Positions 17,051-26,405 of a stretch of DNA of 64,000 nt are shown piece by piece. The notes under the pieces are model-generated. The model was given only the letters and a program-made list of their open reading frames with translations, did no database searches and was not told where the DNA came from. The first letter of the stretch is position 1. The number at the start of each line of letters is the position of its first letter. Source of the DNA: Mumia quercus (GTDB lineage: Bacteria; Actinomycetota; Actinomycetes; Propionibacteriales; Nocardioidaceae); contig NZ_JANZYO010000008.1 in the NCBI RefSeq assembly GCF_025506335.1, positions 89,835-153,834 of the forward strand, given 5' to 3'. The position numbers and the translations under genes were made by a program.

Positions 17051-18421
17051 ATGACCGTTCGTGCCGTCAAGAAGCCGGTGCTCGCCGTCGCCGTCGCAGC
17101 GGTGAGCGCGGTGCTCGCGCTGTCCGCCTGTACGCCCGGGGGCGGAGGGGGTGACGACGGCGAGGACGCCAAGCCGGAGGACATCTCCACCGACGTCGCC
17201 TCGATGGGCGACATCACGCTCGACGTCTGGGACCAGGAGGTCCGCGGCGGCCAGGCCAAGCAGATCGAGGCGCTCAACGCGGCCTTCGAGGCCAAGTACC
17301 CGAACGTGACGATCAAGCGCACGTCGAAGTCGTTCGACGACCTCCAGAAGACGGTCCGCCTCGCGATCACCAACGACGACCCGCCGGACGTCGTCCAGGT
17401 CAACAACGGCCGTGCGGACATGGGGCAGTTCGTCGCCGCCGGGCTGCTGCGGTCGCTCGACGGGTACGCGGAGGTCTACGGCTGGGACGAGCGCTTCCCC
17501 GAGTCCGTGCGCAGCACCGCCTCGTACAGCGACGACGGCAAGACGTTCGGCGAGGGCACCTTGTACGGGATGGCGCAGGTCGGCGAGATGGTCGGGCTCT
17601 GGTACGACAAGCAGAAGCTCGGCTCGCTCGGGATCGAGCCTCCTCAGACGCTCGAGGAGATGGAGTCGGCGATGAAGGCCGCCAAGGCGGCCGGTGAGCT
17701 GCCGGTGCAGCTCGGCAACGCCGAGGCCTGGCCCGCGATCCACGACTTCGGCGTCGCGATGAACCAGTACGTGCCGCGTGACGACACCCGCGCTCTCGGC
17801 TACGGCCGCAAGGGCGCCTCCTGGACGTCCGACGAGAACGTGCAGGGCGCCGACCTCTTCAAGTCCTGGGTCGACGAGGGCTACCTCACGCCCGACTTCA
17901 ACGCCGTCCCGAACGACACCGCGTGGCGCGACTTCGCGAAGGGGCAAGGCGTGTTCATGATCGGCGGCACGTGGTACCAGGCCGACCTGGAGGCGGCGAT
18001 GGGCGACGACCTCGGCTTCGCCCTCCCGCCTGTGGGGCCGGTGGGCGAGCCGGCGGTGACCGGCGGGACGGGCCTCCCGTTCGCGATCACGGAGGCGAGC
18101 GAGCACGCCGACGCCGCCGCCGCGTACCTCGACTTCCTCACCAACGCCGACGCGATGAAGGTGATCCAGGAGAACGGCGGGCTGCCGGTCATCGACGGTG
18201 ACGCGGCGAGCGCCACAGGGGTCGGCAAGGAGGTCATCACCGCCTGGAACAAGGTCACCGAGGAGGACGCCCTCGTGCCGTACCTCGACTGGGCGACCCC
18301 AGACATGAGCGACCTGCTCGGTCAGCAGCTGCAGAAGCTCAGCGCCGGCACGATCGACACGGCCGCGTTCCTCGACACGCTCGAGAAGAGCTACACGGAC
18401 TTCACGGACCAGAACGAGTGA
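17051..18421 (+). CDS. Sugar ABC transporter substrate-binding lipoprotein (family 1)
   Basis: This 456-residue lipoprotein captures a sugar or oligosaccharide outside the membrane. A signal peptide with lipobox ALSAC places the lipidated Cys at residue 27, followed by an acidic Gly/Asp linker. The body has the layout of extracellular solute-binding family 1 (IEALNAAFEAKYPNVTIKR; ITNDDPPDVVQVNNG). GGAG precedes the ATG by 7 bp. Its stop overlaps the GTG of the first permease gene. No ATPase gene is in the operon, so a shared MsiK-type ATPase elsewhere would be needed, as is common in actinobacteria. Confidence 0.9.
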   Translation: MTVRAVKKPVLAVAVAAVSAVLALSACTPGGGGGDDGEDAKPEDISTDVASMGDITLDVWDQEVRGGQAKQIEALNAAFEAKYPNVTIKRTSKSFDDLQKTVRLAITNDDPPDVVQVNNGRADMGQFVAAGLLRSLDGYAEVYGWDERFPESVRSTASYSDDGKTFGEGTLYGMAQVGEMVGLWYDKQKLGSLGIEPPQTLEEMESAMKAAKAAGELPVQLGNAEAWPAIHDFGVAMNQYVPRDDTRALGYGRKGASWTSDENVQGADLFKSWVDEGYLTPDFNAVPNDTAWRDFAKGQGVFMIGGTWYQADLEAAMGDDLGFALPPVGPVGEPAVTGGTGLPFAITEASEHADAAAAYLDFLTNADAMKVIQENGGLPVIDGDAASATGVGKEVITAWNKVTEEDALVPYLDWATPDMSDLLGQQLQKLSAGTIDTAAFLDTLEKSYTDFTDQNE

Positions 18422-19374
18422 CGAGCGAGGAGACGGTCGCCGTCCCGACCGGAGACCGGGTGCGCGACACCCGCTCCGGCCGGGGCGCGCGTCGCCGCCC
18501 CGGGCCGCCCGGCGAGCCGCGGCGCGTCGCGTACCTCTATCTCCTGCCGGGGTTCGTCGTCCTGACGCTCTTCCTCCTCGCCCCGCTGGTGTACGCGGCG
18601 TGGTTGTCGCTGTTCGCCTGGGACGGGCTGTCCCCGGGCACGTGGGTGGGCCTGCAGAACTACGTCGACGTGCTCACGGACCCCACCCTGCGCGCACCGT
18701 TCGGGCACGCGCTCGTGCTGGTGGTGTTCTTCTCCTTCATCCCGGTCGTGCTGGGGCTGTTCGCGGCCTCTCTCCTCACCCGCTCGACGGTCCGCGGGAG
18801 GGGGATCTTCCAGGCGGTGGTGTTCGTCCCCCAGGTGATCGCGCTGACCGTCGTCGCCGTGGCGTGGAAGCGCATCCTCGCCCCCGACGGTCCGCTCAAC
18901 GACGCCCTGCGCGCGATCGGGCTCGACGGGATCGCGCGCGGCTGGCTGGGCGACCCGAGCACGGCGCTGGTCGCGATCGGGCTCGTCGGCACATGGCTCG
19001 GCACCGGCCTGTGCACCGTGCTCTTCCTCGCCGGCCTGTCCCGGGTCGACCGCGCGATCTACGACGCCGCCCGGCTCGACGGCGCCGGGTTCTTCCGGGA
19101 GACCCTCGCGGTGAGCCTGCCGTCGTTGCGCAACGAGCTCGCCGTCGCCCTGACCTTGACGATGGTGGCGGCCCTGCGGACGTTCGACCTCGTCTACCTG
19201 ATGACCTCGGGCGGCCCGGGCGGCGCCACGGCCGTCCCGGCGTACGAGGTCTACATGAAGTCGATGCGCCAGGGTGACGTCGGCACCGGCGTCACGATCG
19301 CGCTGCTGCTGGCGGCGTTCATCATGGTGCTGACGGTCCTCGTGAACCGGATCCCGGAGCGGGAGGACCGATGA
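18418..19374 (+). CDS. Sugar ABC transporter permease (MalF/UgpA type)
   Basis: This 318-residue inner-membrane permease has a long basic cytoplasmic N-terminus (about 35 residues) and six predicted membrane spans. The EAA loop that contacts the ATPase is visible as IYDAARLDGAGFFRE. Its GTG start overlaps the binding-protein stop (GTGA) and its end overlaps the next permease start (ATGA), so the three are translationally coupled. It forms the membrane channel with the second permease. Confidence 0.9.
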   Translation: MTSEETVAVPTGDRVRDTRSGRGARRRPGPPGEPRRVAYLYLLPGFVVLTLFLLAPLVYAAWLSLFAWDGLSPGTWVGLQNYVDVLTDPTLRAPFGHALVLVVFFSFIPVVLGLFAASLLTRSTVRGRGIFQAVVFVPQVIALTVVAVAWKRILAPDGPLNDALRAIGLDGIARGWLGDPSTALVAIGLVGTWLGTGLCTVLFLAGLSRVDRAIYDAARLDGAGFFRETLAVSLPSLRNELAVALTLTMVAALRTFDLVYLMTSGGPGGATAVPAYEVYMKSMRQGDVGTGVTIALLLAAFIMVLTVLVNRIPEREDR

Positions 19375-20180
19375 GGACCTCACCGCTCGAGCGCAGCGTC
19401 ACGATCGTCGTCCTCGCCGTCGGCTCGCTGGTCGCCCTCTTCCCGATCGCCATGATCGTGGCATCGGCGTTCGTCTCCGACAACCCCAACGAGACCGGCA
19501 TCGTGTGGAGCAATCTCTCCACGGCCTGGGACGAGGGGCACTTCTCGACGTACATGCGCTCCAGCGTCGTCGTGACGCTGTGCGTGGTCGTGCTCGCGAC
19601 GGCGTTGTCGTGCCTGCTCGGCTACGCGTTCGGGACCATGCGCTTCCGCGGCTCGTCCGTGCTGTTCTACGTCCTGCTGCTCGGGCTGATGATCCCGAAC
19701 GAGGCGATCGTCGTCCCGCTCTACTACCAGCTGCGCGAGCTCGACCAGATCAACACCTACCAGGCGCTGATCTTCCCGCAGGTCGCCCAGTCGCTGGCGT
19801 TCGGCACGTTCTGGATGCGCGCCTACTTCCGCGGGACGTCGCGCGAGCTCGTCGAGGCGGCGCGGCTCGACGGCGCCGGGCACTTCCGCACCTTCTGGTC
19901 CGTGCTGCTGCCGATGGGTCGCCCGGCGGTCGTGACGATGGTCGTCCTCTTCTCGATGTGGACCTGGAACGAGTTCCTGCTGCCACTGGTGATGATCCCC
20001 AGCAACGAGGAGCTCCGCACGGCACCCCTCGGCCTGACGTTCTTCAGCGGCCAGTACACCGGCTCGCCCTCGTTGCTCGCGGCCGCCGCGCTCATCGTGG
20101 CGCTGCCGATGCTGCTGCTCTTCCTCGTGGCCCAGCGCCACTTCATCCGTGGCATGACCGAAGGGGCGGTGAAGGGCTGA
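19371..20180 (+). CDS. Sugar ABC transporter permease (MalG/UgpE type)
   Basis: This 269-residue permease is the partner of the preceding gene, with six predicted spans and the EAA-loop motif LVEAARLDGAGHFRTF near residue 162. The start ATG overlaps the previous stop by ATGA. Together with the lipoprotein it makes a CUT1-type importer for sugars or oligosaccharides; the neighbouring deacetylase and NagB suggest an amino-sugar-containing substrate. Confidence 0.9.
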   Translation: MRTSPLERSVTIVVLAVGSLVALFPIAMIVASAFVSDNPNETGIVWSNLSTAWDEGHFSTYMRSSVVVTLCVVVLATALSCLLGYAFGTMRFRGSSVLFYVLLLGLMIPNEAIVVPLYYQLRELDQINTYQALIFPQVAQSLAFGTFWMRAYFRGTSRELVEAARLDGAGHFRTFWSVLLPMGRPAVVTMVVLFSMWTWNEFLLPLVMIPSNEELRTAPLGLTFFSGQYTGSPSLLAAAALIVALPMLLLFLVAQRHFIRGMTEGAVKG

Positions 20181-20226
20181 CCCACGCGGTGGACCGTCGA
20201 TCGACATGAGACAGAAGGGGGACCCA

Positions 20227-23061
20227 ATGACGCAACACACGACACGCTCCTCGACCTTCGGCGGCTCCGCGCCGCCCTCACGACGGCGCTGGATGGCCGC
20301 ACCCGCGATGGCCGCAGGCGCCCTGCTGGTCGCCGGACTCGTCGCCGCCCCCGCCGCCCCCGCCGCCACGGCGGCTTCGGCGAAGCCCGGGAAGGCCAAG
20401 ACCACGAAGGCGGTCGACCTCGACGTCCTCTTCGTCGGTGCGCACCCCGACGACGAGTCCGGGCGCCTCTCGACGTTCGGGCAGTGGGGCGAGCAGTACG
20501 GCAGCCGCGTGGGCGTCGTCACGATCACCCGCGGCGAAGGCGGTGGCAACGCCGTCGGCCCCGAGGAGGGACCGGCGCTCGGGCTGATCCGCGAGCGCGA
20601 GGAGCGCGCCGCCGTCGGGGTCGCGGGAGTCCGCGACGTGTTCAACCTCGACAAAGTCGACTTCTACTACTCGGTGAGCGCTCCCCTGCACCAGCTGGCA
20701 TGGGACTCCGAGGACACGCTCGAGCGGCTGGTCCGTGTCGTGCGCCAGACGCGTCCCGACGTGGTGGTGACCATGACGCCGGCGCCGACGCCCGGCAACC
20801 ACGGGGGCCACCAGGAGGCGGCGCGGCTCGCCGCGGAGGCGTACGCGGTCGCCGGCGACCCCTCGCGTTTCCGGTCACAGATCACCCGCGAAGGGCTGCG
20901 CCCGTACGCGCCGGACAAGCTCTTCCTGAACTCCGCCCGCGGGAGCGGGCAGCCCGGGTCCGCCTGCCCGCGCACCTTCACCCCGACCGACCCCACCGAT
21001 GACGTGTACGGAGTCTGGGCGGGAGCGCGCTCCGCCAGCGGCAAGACCTGGGCGCTCGTCGAGCGGGAAGCGCAGCGCCGGTACGCCTCGCAGGGCTGGG
21101 CGGGCTTCCCCGATCCCAGCACCGATCCCGAGGCGATCGCGTGCGACTCCTTCACCCAGGTCGCCTCGCGAGTGCCGTTCACCCGCGGGGACCAGTCGGC
21201 TGCGGCCGCGTCACCGGCGACGATGCTCCAGGGCGCGACGCTGCGGTCGCGCGGAGGACTCCCGCTCGGGACCGGTCTCGAGCTGACCGGTCGTACGGTC
21301 GACCTCGTCCCCGGCCAGTCGGTCACGCTGCAGGCCCGTCTCACGGCGCCCCGGCACACCCGGCTGACGCGGGCGACCGGAGCCGTCGCGCTCCCCGAGG
21401 GCTGGCGAGGCACGCGCACGGTGTCGTTCGGCACGGTCCCGCGCGGCACCACCGTCACCCGGAAGGTGACCGTGACCGCGCCGGACGACGCGACCGCCAA
21501 CACCCGTGCGCTCGTCGGCCTCGACGTCCGCGCGGCCGGCCGGCGCGGCTACACCAACCAGAAGCTGTCGGTGACGCCCGCCGTGTCCGGCACGCAGGAG
21601 CTGCTCCCGCAGGTCGCGGAGTTCGAGGAGTGGGCCCCGACGGTCGGCCTTCCCCAGCTGCGCGGCCTCGTCGCACCGGTGCTGACCCTGCCCAGCGGCG
21701 GCACGCGTGCGGTCGGGATCGACGTCACGAACCACAGCGACACGGCACAGTCCGGCGAGGTCACCGTCGACCTGCCCGACGGGTTCACGGCAACGGACGC
21801 CACGCTGGCGTACGAGGATCTCGCACCGGATGCCACGCAGCGCCTGGCCTTCGAGGTGACGAACACCGACGACACGCTGCCGACCTCGAACGAAGGCGGT
21901 GTCGGAGGCGACTACGCGTACACGATCACGACGACGAGCACGGCGGGCTCGGCGACCTCGACGGCGGCGCTCGAGCTGGTGCCGACCACGCAGGTCGGCG
22001 AGACGGCAGCGCCGACCCTCGACGGGACGGTCGGTGAGGGCGAGTACGCAGCCACGCTCGACCTGTCGCGGCGCTGGGAGGGCGAGGCCTGCACGTCGCC
22101 GGCCGACTGCAGCGCCACGGGGTACGTCACGCGTGCCGGCGACGCGCTCTACGTCGCCGCGAAGGTGACCGACGACGTCAAGAGCGCGGTGCTCGAGCCG
22201 TCGGACTGCAAGCGGCACTGGCGCGTCGACTCGCTCGAGGTCGCCCTCGACCCCGCGGGCACGTCGGAGAACACCTCCACCACCTTCAAGGTCGGGGCGC
22301 TGCCCTTCACCACGTCCGGGCAGTCGTGCGCCGCACGCGACGCCGACAACACCCAGGGGCCGATCGGCGCGTTCCCGATGTCCGGCGAGGGCGGCTCGGA
22401 CGAGACGACACTCGACCCGGACAACGTCGCGCCAGGGTTCGAGATGGCCTCGTCCGTGTCGTCGCCGTACACCGGCTACGTCATCGAGATGAAGGTCCCG
22501 CTCGCCGCGCTGCCGGCGACGGTCGACCCCGACCGGCTGGGCTTCAACATGTTCGTCTACGACTCCGACACCCAGGACAAGGCGGGCCAGACGCGGCTCG
22601 GCTGGTCTACGTGGGGTGGGGTCCAGGGCGATCCGTACCGTTGGGGACGCCTCGAGCTCGGGGGCGGTGCGCCCCCCGAGGTCGACACCGTGGCGCCGCG
22701 GCTGGACTTCCCCGCGCTGGACAGCCTCGACTCGCCGCAGTCGATCGCGCAGGCCGTACGGTCCGGGGTCGGGCTGTCGGGACTCCCCACGCTCGCGCCA
22801 CGCACGACCGCGCGGGTGATCCGGGCGACCGTGCGCGGGGACACGGTGATCGCGACCGTCGACGTCAACCAGCGTGGCACGGCCCACCTGTTCGCGGTCA
22901 CGGGCGCTGACGGACGGACCCTCGGGTCGGCCGAGGCCTCGCTCCGACCGGGTCGGCAGCAGGTACGGATCCCGGTGACGTCGAGGCCGTCGACGGTCCT
23001 CCTCGGGTTCGACCCCGACCGCGTGAGCGGCACGGCGAGCTCGTCCGGGCGGGTGCGGTGA
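20227..23061 (+). CDS. Secreted PIG-L (LmbE-like) deacetylase with NEW3-like and CBM9-like domains
   Basis: This 944-residue exported protein carries an N-terminal PIG-L/LmbE deacetylase domain, the zinc hydrolase fold that removes acetyl groups from N-acetylglucosamine residues. The zinc motif AHPDDES lies at residues 72-78 and the second zinc site in GNHGGHQEA near 192. The signal peptide (SRRRW, then hydrophobic, to about residue 50) could be Sec or Tat. Middle segments (about 330-600) look like alpha-galactosidase-associated NEW3 beta-sandwiches, and the region about 600-820 (DGTVGEGEYAATLDLS; DSLEVALDPAG) resembles CBM9-type carbohydrate-binding domains. The ATG at 20227 follows GAAGGGG; a start at 20206 is less likely. 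It probably deacetylates an extracellular glycan before import. Confidence 0.82.
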   Translation: MTQHTTRSSTFGGSAPPSRRRWMAAPAMAAGALLVAGLVAAPAAPAATAASAKPGKAKTTKAVDLDVLFVGAHPDDESGRLSTFGQWGEQYGSRVGVVTITRGEGGGNAVGPEEGPALGLIREREERAAVGVAGVRDVFNLDKVDFYYSVSAPLHQLAWDSEDTLERLVRVVRQTRPDVVVTMTPAPTPGNHGGHQEAARLAAEAYAVAGDPSRFRSQITREGLRPYAPDKLFLNSARGSGQPGSACPRTFTPTDPTDDVYGVWAGARSASGKTWALVEREAQRRYASQGWAGFPDPSTDPEAIACDSFTQVASRVPFTRGDQSAAAASPATMLQGATLRSRGGLPLGTGLELTGRTVDLVPGQSVTLQARLTAPRHTRLTRATGAVALPEGWRGTRTVSFGTVPRGTTVTRKVTVTAPDDATANTRALVGLDVRAAGRRGYTNQKLSVTPAVSGTQELLPQVAEFEEWAPTVGLPQLRGLVAPVLTLPSGGTRAVGIDVTNHSDTAQSGEVTVDLPDGFTATDATLAYEDLAPDATQRLAFEVTNTDDTLPTSNEGGVGGDYAYTITTTSTAGSATSTAALELVPTTQVGETAAPTLDGTVGEGEYAATLDLSRRWEGEACTSPADCSATGYVTRAGDALYVAAKVTDDVKSAVLEPSDCKRHWRVDSLEVALDPAGTSENTSTTFKVGALPFTTSGQSCAARDADNTQGPIGAFPMSGEGGSDETTLDPDNVAPGFEMASSVSSPYTGYVIEMKVPLAALPATVDPDRLGFNMFVYDSDTQDKAGQTRLGWSTWGGVQGDPYRWGRLELGGGAPPEVDTVAPRLDFPALDSLDSPQSIAQAVRSGVGLSGLPTLAPRTTARVIRATVRGDTVIATVDVNQRGTAHLFAVTGADGRTLGSAEASLRPGRQQVRIPVTSRPSTVLLGFDPDRVSGTASSSGRVR

Positions 23062-23795
23062 CGCCTCCGCACCCGCCCGCCGCCCGCCACCTGGTCCGCG
23101 ACTCCGCGGACCAGGTGGCGGCCACGGCCGCAGACCTGATCCTCGAGGTGCTCGACGGCGTGAGCGCCCTCGGCCTCGCCACCGGCTCCTCCCCCCTCGG
23201 GGCGTACGACGAGATCGTCCGCCGGGTGCGCAGCGGCGAGGTGAGGCTCCCCGTCGCCCAGCGCGGCTACCTGCTCGACGAGTACCTCGGACTCGCCGCA
23301 GGCGACCCGAACTCGTACGCGTCGGTCATCCGGCGGGAGGTCGCCGACGCCCTCCGCCTGGACGTCCGCGGTCCGGACGGGCAGGCGGCCGACCCGCACG
23401 CGGAGGCCGAGCGGTACGGGCGCGAGGTGGTCGAGGCGTCCGTGGCCGTGCAGGTGCTCGGCATCGGACGCAACGGTCACCTCGGGTTCAACGAGCCGGG
23501 CTCCGACCTCGACTCCCGCACCCGCGTCGTCCGCCTCGCCGAGACCACCCGCCGCGACAACGCCCGGTTCTTCGGCTCCCCCACCGACGTCCCGACGCAC
23601 GCCATCACTCAAGGTCTGGCGACGATCATGCGCGCGCGACGACTCGTCGTCATCGCCCTCGGCGCCCGCAAGGCCGACGCCGTCGCGGCGGCGCTGAGGG
23701 GGCCCGTCGACCCGGCGTGCCCAGCGTCGATCGTCCAACGCCACCCCGACGCGTACGTGGTGACCGACCGGGAGGCGGCCGGCGCCGTACGCTGA
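23058..23795 (+). CDS. nagB: Glucosamine-6-phosphate deaminase
   Basis: This 245-residue cytoplasmic enzyme should convert glucosamine-6-phosphate to fructose-6-phosphate and ammonia. The family motifs LLDEYLGL (about residue 72) and GIGRNGHLGFNEPGS (134-148), with the catalytic His and the glutamate, are present; Asn replaces the Asp used by the E. coli enzyme two residues before the His, as in Bacillus-type NagB. The length is close to Bacillus NagB. Its GTG overlaps the deacetylase stop (GTGA). It provides the final step of an amino-sugar pathway fed by the importer, kinase and deacetylase; no NagA is present, consistent with deacetylation outside the cell. Confidence 0.88.
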   Translation: MTPPHPPAARHLVRDSADQVAATAADLILEVLDGVSALGLATGSSPLGAYDEIVRRVRSGEVRLPVAQRGYLLDEYLGLAAGDPNSYASVIRREVADALRLDVRGPDGQAADPHAEAERYGREVVEASVAVQVLGIGRNGHLGFNEPGSDLDSRTRVVRLAETTRRDNARFFGSPTDVPTHAITQGLATIMRARRLVVIALGARKADAVAAALRGPVDPACPASIVQRHPDAYVVTDREAAGAVR

Positions 23796-23799
23796 ACGC

Positions 23800-24987
23800 G
23801 TGCCGGAGCGGTCCACGATCCTCTCGCGGCGGCGGCTGCTCGGTGTCGACGCCGCTCGGGCGGTCGCGCTGATCGGCATGATCGCGACCCACGTCGAGCC
23901 TCGTGTGGGGCCGGGGGGCGAGGCGTCCGTCGCGCACGTACTCGCGGCGGGTCGGGCCTCTGCGCTGTTCGCGCTCCTCGCCGGCGTCGGCATCGCCCTC
24001 GCCAGCGGCGCGACCACACCCCCGCGCGGACGCGGATGGGCGGGAGCCGCGGCAGCGACGGCGGCCCGCGCGGCGGTGATCTTCGCGGTCGGCCTGATCC
24101 TGGGCGTCTTCGACTCCGGGCTGGCCGTGATCCTCTGCTACTACGGCGTCCTCTTCGTCGTCGCGCTGCCGTTCCTCCCGCTGCGTGCGGGCCCGCTCAT
24201 CGGGCTCGGCCTGGGATGGGCGGTGGTCGGTCCGGTCCTCAGCCAGTGGCTCCGTCAGGGGGGCGACGTCTCTCTCGACGCCGGCGTCCCGAACGCGGCG
24301 ATCCTCCTCACCGATCCCGGCGGCACCGCGTCGAGCCTGCTGCTCACCGGCTACTACCCGGTCCTCACCTGGACGGCGTACCTGCTTGTCGGCATGGGCG
24401 TCGGACGCCTCCCTCTCCGGCGCGCCGCCGTGGCCGCATGGATGACCGCCGGGGGGATCGCGCTCGCCGTGGTCGCGTACGCGGGCTCGGCGTGGTGGCT
24501 CGCGGCCGGCGGCCTCGCCGAGCTCCAGGGGGCCGGTACCGGCGGACACCTCACCTCGGGTCCGGTCGGCGACGACGTCCTGCACGTCGGGTTCTTCGGG
24601 ACGACCCCCACGACGTCGTGGGGATGGCTCGGCATCGCCTCGCCGCACTCCGGTGCGCCGCCCGACCTCCTGCACACCCTCGGCTGCGCGCTCGCGGTGC
24701 TGGGCCTGATGCTTCTGCTCGAGCACGCCGTCGGTCAGGCGCTGTGGCCGGTCGCCGCGATCGGCAGCATGACGTTCACGCTCTACTCCCTGCACGTGGT
24801 CCTGGTCGCGACGGTGCTCCCGGTGACGATCGACCACCCCTTCCTCGTGCACGCGGCTCTCGCGGCGGCGATCGCGCTCCCGTGGCGGCGCTACGTCGGC
24901 CGAGGACCGCTCGAAGCCGTGGCCACGGTCGTCGCCCAGGGCGCCCGACGAAGGGTCGTCCGACTGCCGCGTACGATCGCCGGGTGA
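23800..24987 (+). CDS. Multi-spanning membrane protein, HGSNAT/DUF1624-like acyltransferase
   Basis: This 395-residue protein has about ten hydrophobic segments and begins with RRRLLGVDAARAVALIGMIATHV, the hallmark N-terminus of the DUF418/DUF1624 group, whose members include heparan-alpha-glucosaminide N-acetyltransferase. It would transfer an acyl group across or at the membrane, perhaps to an amino sugar, which fits its place directly after nagB. The GTG start at 23800 is 5 bp past the nagB stop. Substrate is unknown, and a plain transporter-like role cannot be excluded. Confidence 0.7.
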   Translation: MPERSTILSRRRLLGVDAARAVALIGMIATHVEPRVGPGGEASVAHVLAAGRASALFALLAGVGIALASGATTPPRGRGWAGAAAATAARAAVIFAVGLILGVFDSGLAVILCYYGVLFVVALPFLPLRAGPLIGLGLGWAVVGPVLSQWLRQGGDVSLDAGVPNAAILLTDPGGTASSLLLTGYYPVLTWTAYLLVGMGVGRLPLRRAAVAAWMTAGGIALAVVAYAGSAWWLAAGGLAELQGAGTGGHLTSGPVGDDVLHVGFFGTTPTTSWGWLGIASPHSGAPPDLLHTLGCALAVLGLMLLLEHAVGQALWPVAAIGSMTFTLYSLHVVLVATVLPVTIDHPFLVHAALAAAIALPWRRYVGRGPLEAVATVVAQGARRRVVRLPRTIAG

Positions 24988-25553
24988 GTGCCAGCACCTT
25001 CAGGATCGGCGACGGACAACCGGTCGCGTACGAGACCGCCAAGCACCTCTGGGCCAAGAGCGCCCGCGAGGTCCTGATCGAGAAGGCGCGCGAGTACGGC
25101 GGCGACCTCACCGACGAGGAGCTCGCCGCCGAGGTGCAGCGCAGGACGGCCGTGAAGACCCGCGTGCGCACCGCCACCTGGATCGACGAGGTCCTGGCGG
25201 AGGTCGTGGCGGCGGCCCACGCGCAGGGCGAGCCGCTCCTCGCGGCGCTGTGCGTGCGCGAGGACGGGCGGGTGCTCGACGGCTACCCGCAGACGGTCGC
25301 GCGCGTCACGGGTACGCCGGTCGACGACGCCGAGCGTCACGCGGCCGAGCAGCGCCTGGCCTGCTACCAGCGGTTCGGCGCGGTCCTCCCGGCCGGCGGC
25401 GGGCGGCCGGCGCCCTCGCCGCGGGTCCGGGCGCGTGCGTCGGCCCCGACCCGCCGCGAGCCCGCCGTGAAGAAGGTCGAGCGGCCCGTCGTCGTCTGTC
25501 CGCAGTGCTTCATGGCGGTGCCGGCGACGGGCGTCTGCGACTCCTGCGGCTGA
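24984..25553 (+). CDS. Hypothetical protein with C-terminal zinc ribbon
   Basis: This 189-residue cytoplasmic protein overlaps the previous stop by GTGA. The N-terminal 120 residues are helical and charged (TAKHLWAKSAREVLIEKAREYGG), then a basic proline-rich linker leads to CPQCFMAVPATGVCDSCG, a CxxC...CxxC zinc ribbon at residues 172-189. Such ribbons usually mediate nucleic-acid or protein contacts. I do not recognise the N-terminal domain. It is the last gene of the amino-sugar operon by position, but its role there is unclear. Confidence 0.65.
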   Translation: MSASTFRIGDGQPVAYETAKHLWAKSAREVLIEKAREYGGDLTDEELAAEVQRRTAVKTRVRTATWIDEVLAEVVAAAHAQGEPLLAALCVREDGRVLDGYPQTVARVTGTPVDDAERHAAEQRLACYQRFGAVLPAGGGRPAPSPRVRARASAPTRREPAVKKVERPVVVCPQCFMAVPATGVCDSCG

Positions 25554-25564
25554 CCGGGCGCGCG

Positions 25565-26302
25565 CTACACCAGCGACGTGTTCGCCCGCACCTCGTACAG
25601 GCGGAGGAACGCCTCCAGAAGCTGGACGGCCGCGAGGTAGGGGTACTGGATGCCGCTCGGCGCGCTCGGCGTACCCGCCTCGAGCGCGGGCGCGCCACCC
25701 TCGACCCACGGCTGGCCGTGGGCGAAGCCCGAGCTGAGCTGCCAGGGACGGCGCACCCCGAGCGCAGGGTGCGGGAGGCACAGCTCCGCGTACGCGACGG
25801 CGTCGGTGATCGTGTAGCCGCGGCGCACCCGTTCGGTCGCGAGCTGGCGTCGGTGCGCGACGTTGTCGAGCTCGGCCAGGCGGGCGTCCGCCGACGCGGT
25901 GCTCGCGACGTCGAGGTGCCCGGTGGCCGTCGCCGCGTCCATGATGTCCTGCGCGTGCCAGCGCAGCGTGTGCTCGATGCGGTCGTCACGTCGGTCCGGC
26001 CCGAGGACCCAATACGCCGTCGCCAGGTTCTCCAGGGCGCCGCGGGCGAGGGACCAGGTCGCGGCGTTGTGCGGCACCTGCTGGTCGATGACGAGCACCT
26101 TCGCGGCATGAAGATGGTCGATCCCGGCGGTCAACGTCATCCGGAGGACGTTGCTCGTCGAGAACGGACGGCTCGCGATGTCGTCAGCGGCCAGCGACGA
26201 ACCGCTTGCGACCGGGAAGTGGTCAGGGGTGCTGCACCGCTTCACCAGACGTTCGATCAGGGCGGGGCCGGACGGGGTGGCGGCGGCTTTGCGCTTGGGC
26301 AT
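25565..26302 (-). CDS. Hypothetical alpha-helical protein
   Basis: This 245-residue protein has no signal peptide or membrane span and is mostly predicted helix (for example SLARGALENLATAYWVLG and YLAAVQLLEAFLRLYEV). I recognise no family; the pattern loosely recalls HEPN-like or DUF5677-type helical bundles, but no catalytic motif is visible, and this is not a claim of function. It converges with the zinc-ribbon gene (11 bp between stops). Confidence 0.6.
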   Translation of the reverse strand: MPKRKAAATPSGPALIERLVKRCSTPDHFPVASGSSLAADDIASRPFSTSNVLRMTLTAGIDHLHAAKVLVIDQQVPHNAATWSLARGALENLATAYWVLGPDRRDDRIEHTLRWHAQDIMDAATATGHLDVASTASADARLAELDNVAHRRQLATERVRRGYTITDAVAYAELCLPHPALGVRRPWQLSSGFAHGQPWVEGGAPALEAGTPSAPSGIQYPYLAAVQLLEAFLRLYEVRANTSLV

Positions 26303-26405
26303 GCAGAAGTTCCTTGGTCGGGGGATTGTCGCATAGTGCCAGGCCTTGTTCCTGGTATGCCAACCGCCCCGTGCAGCGCCTCCCGAAGTGCCGTGCCCTT
26401 CCGGC

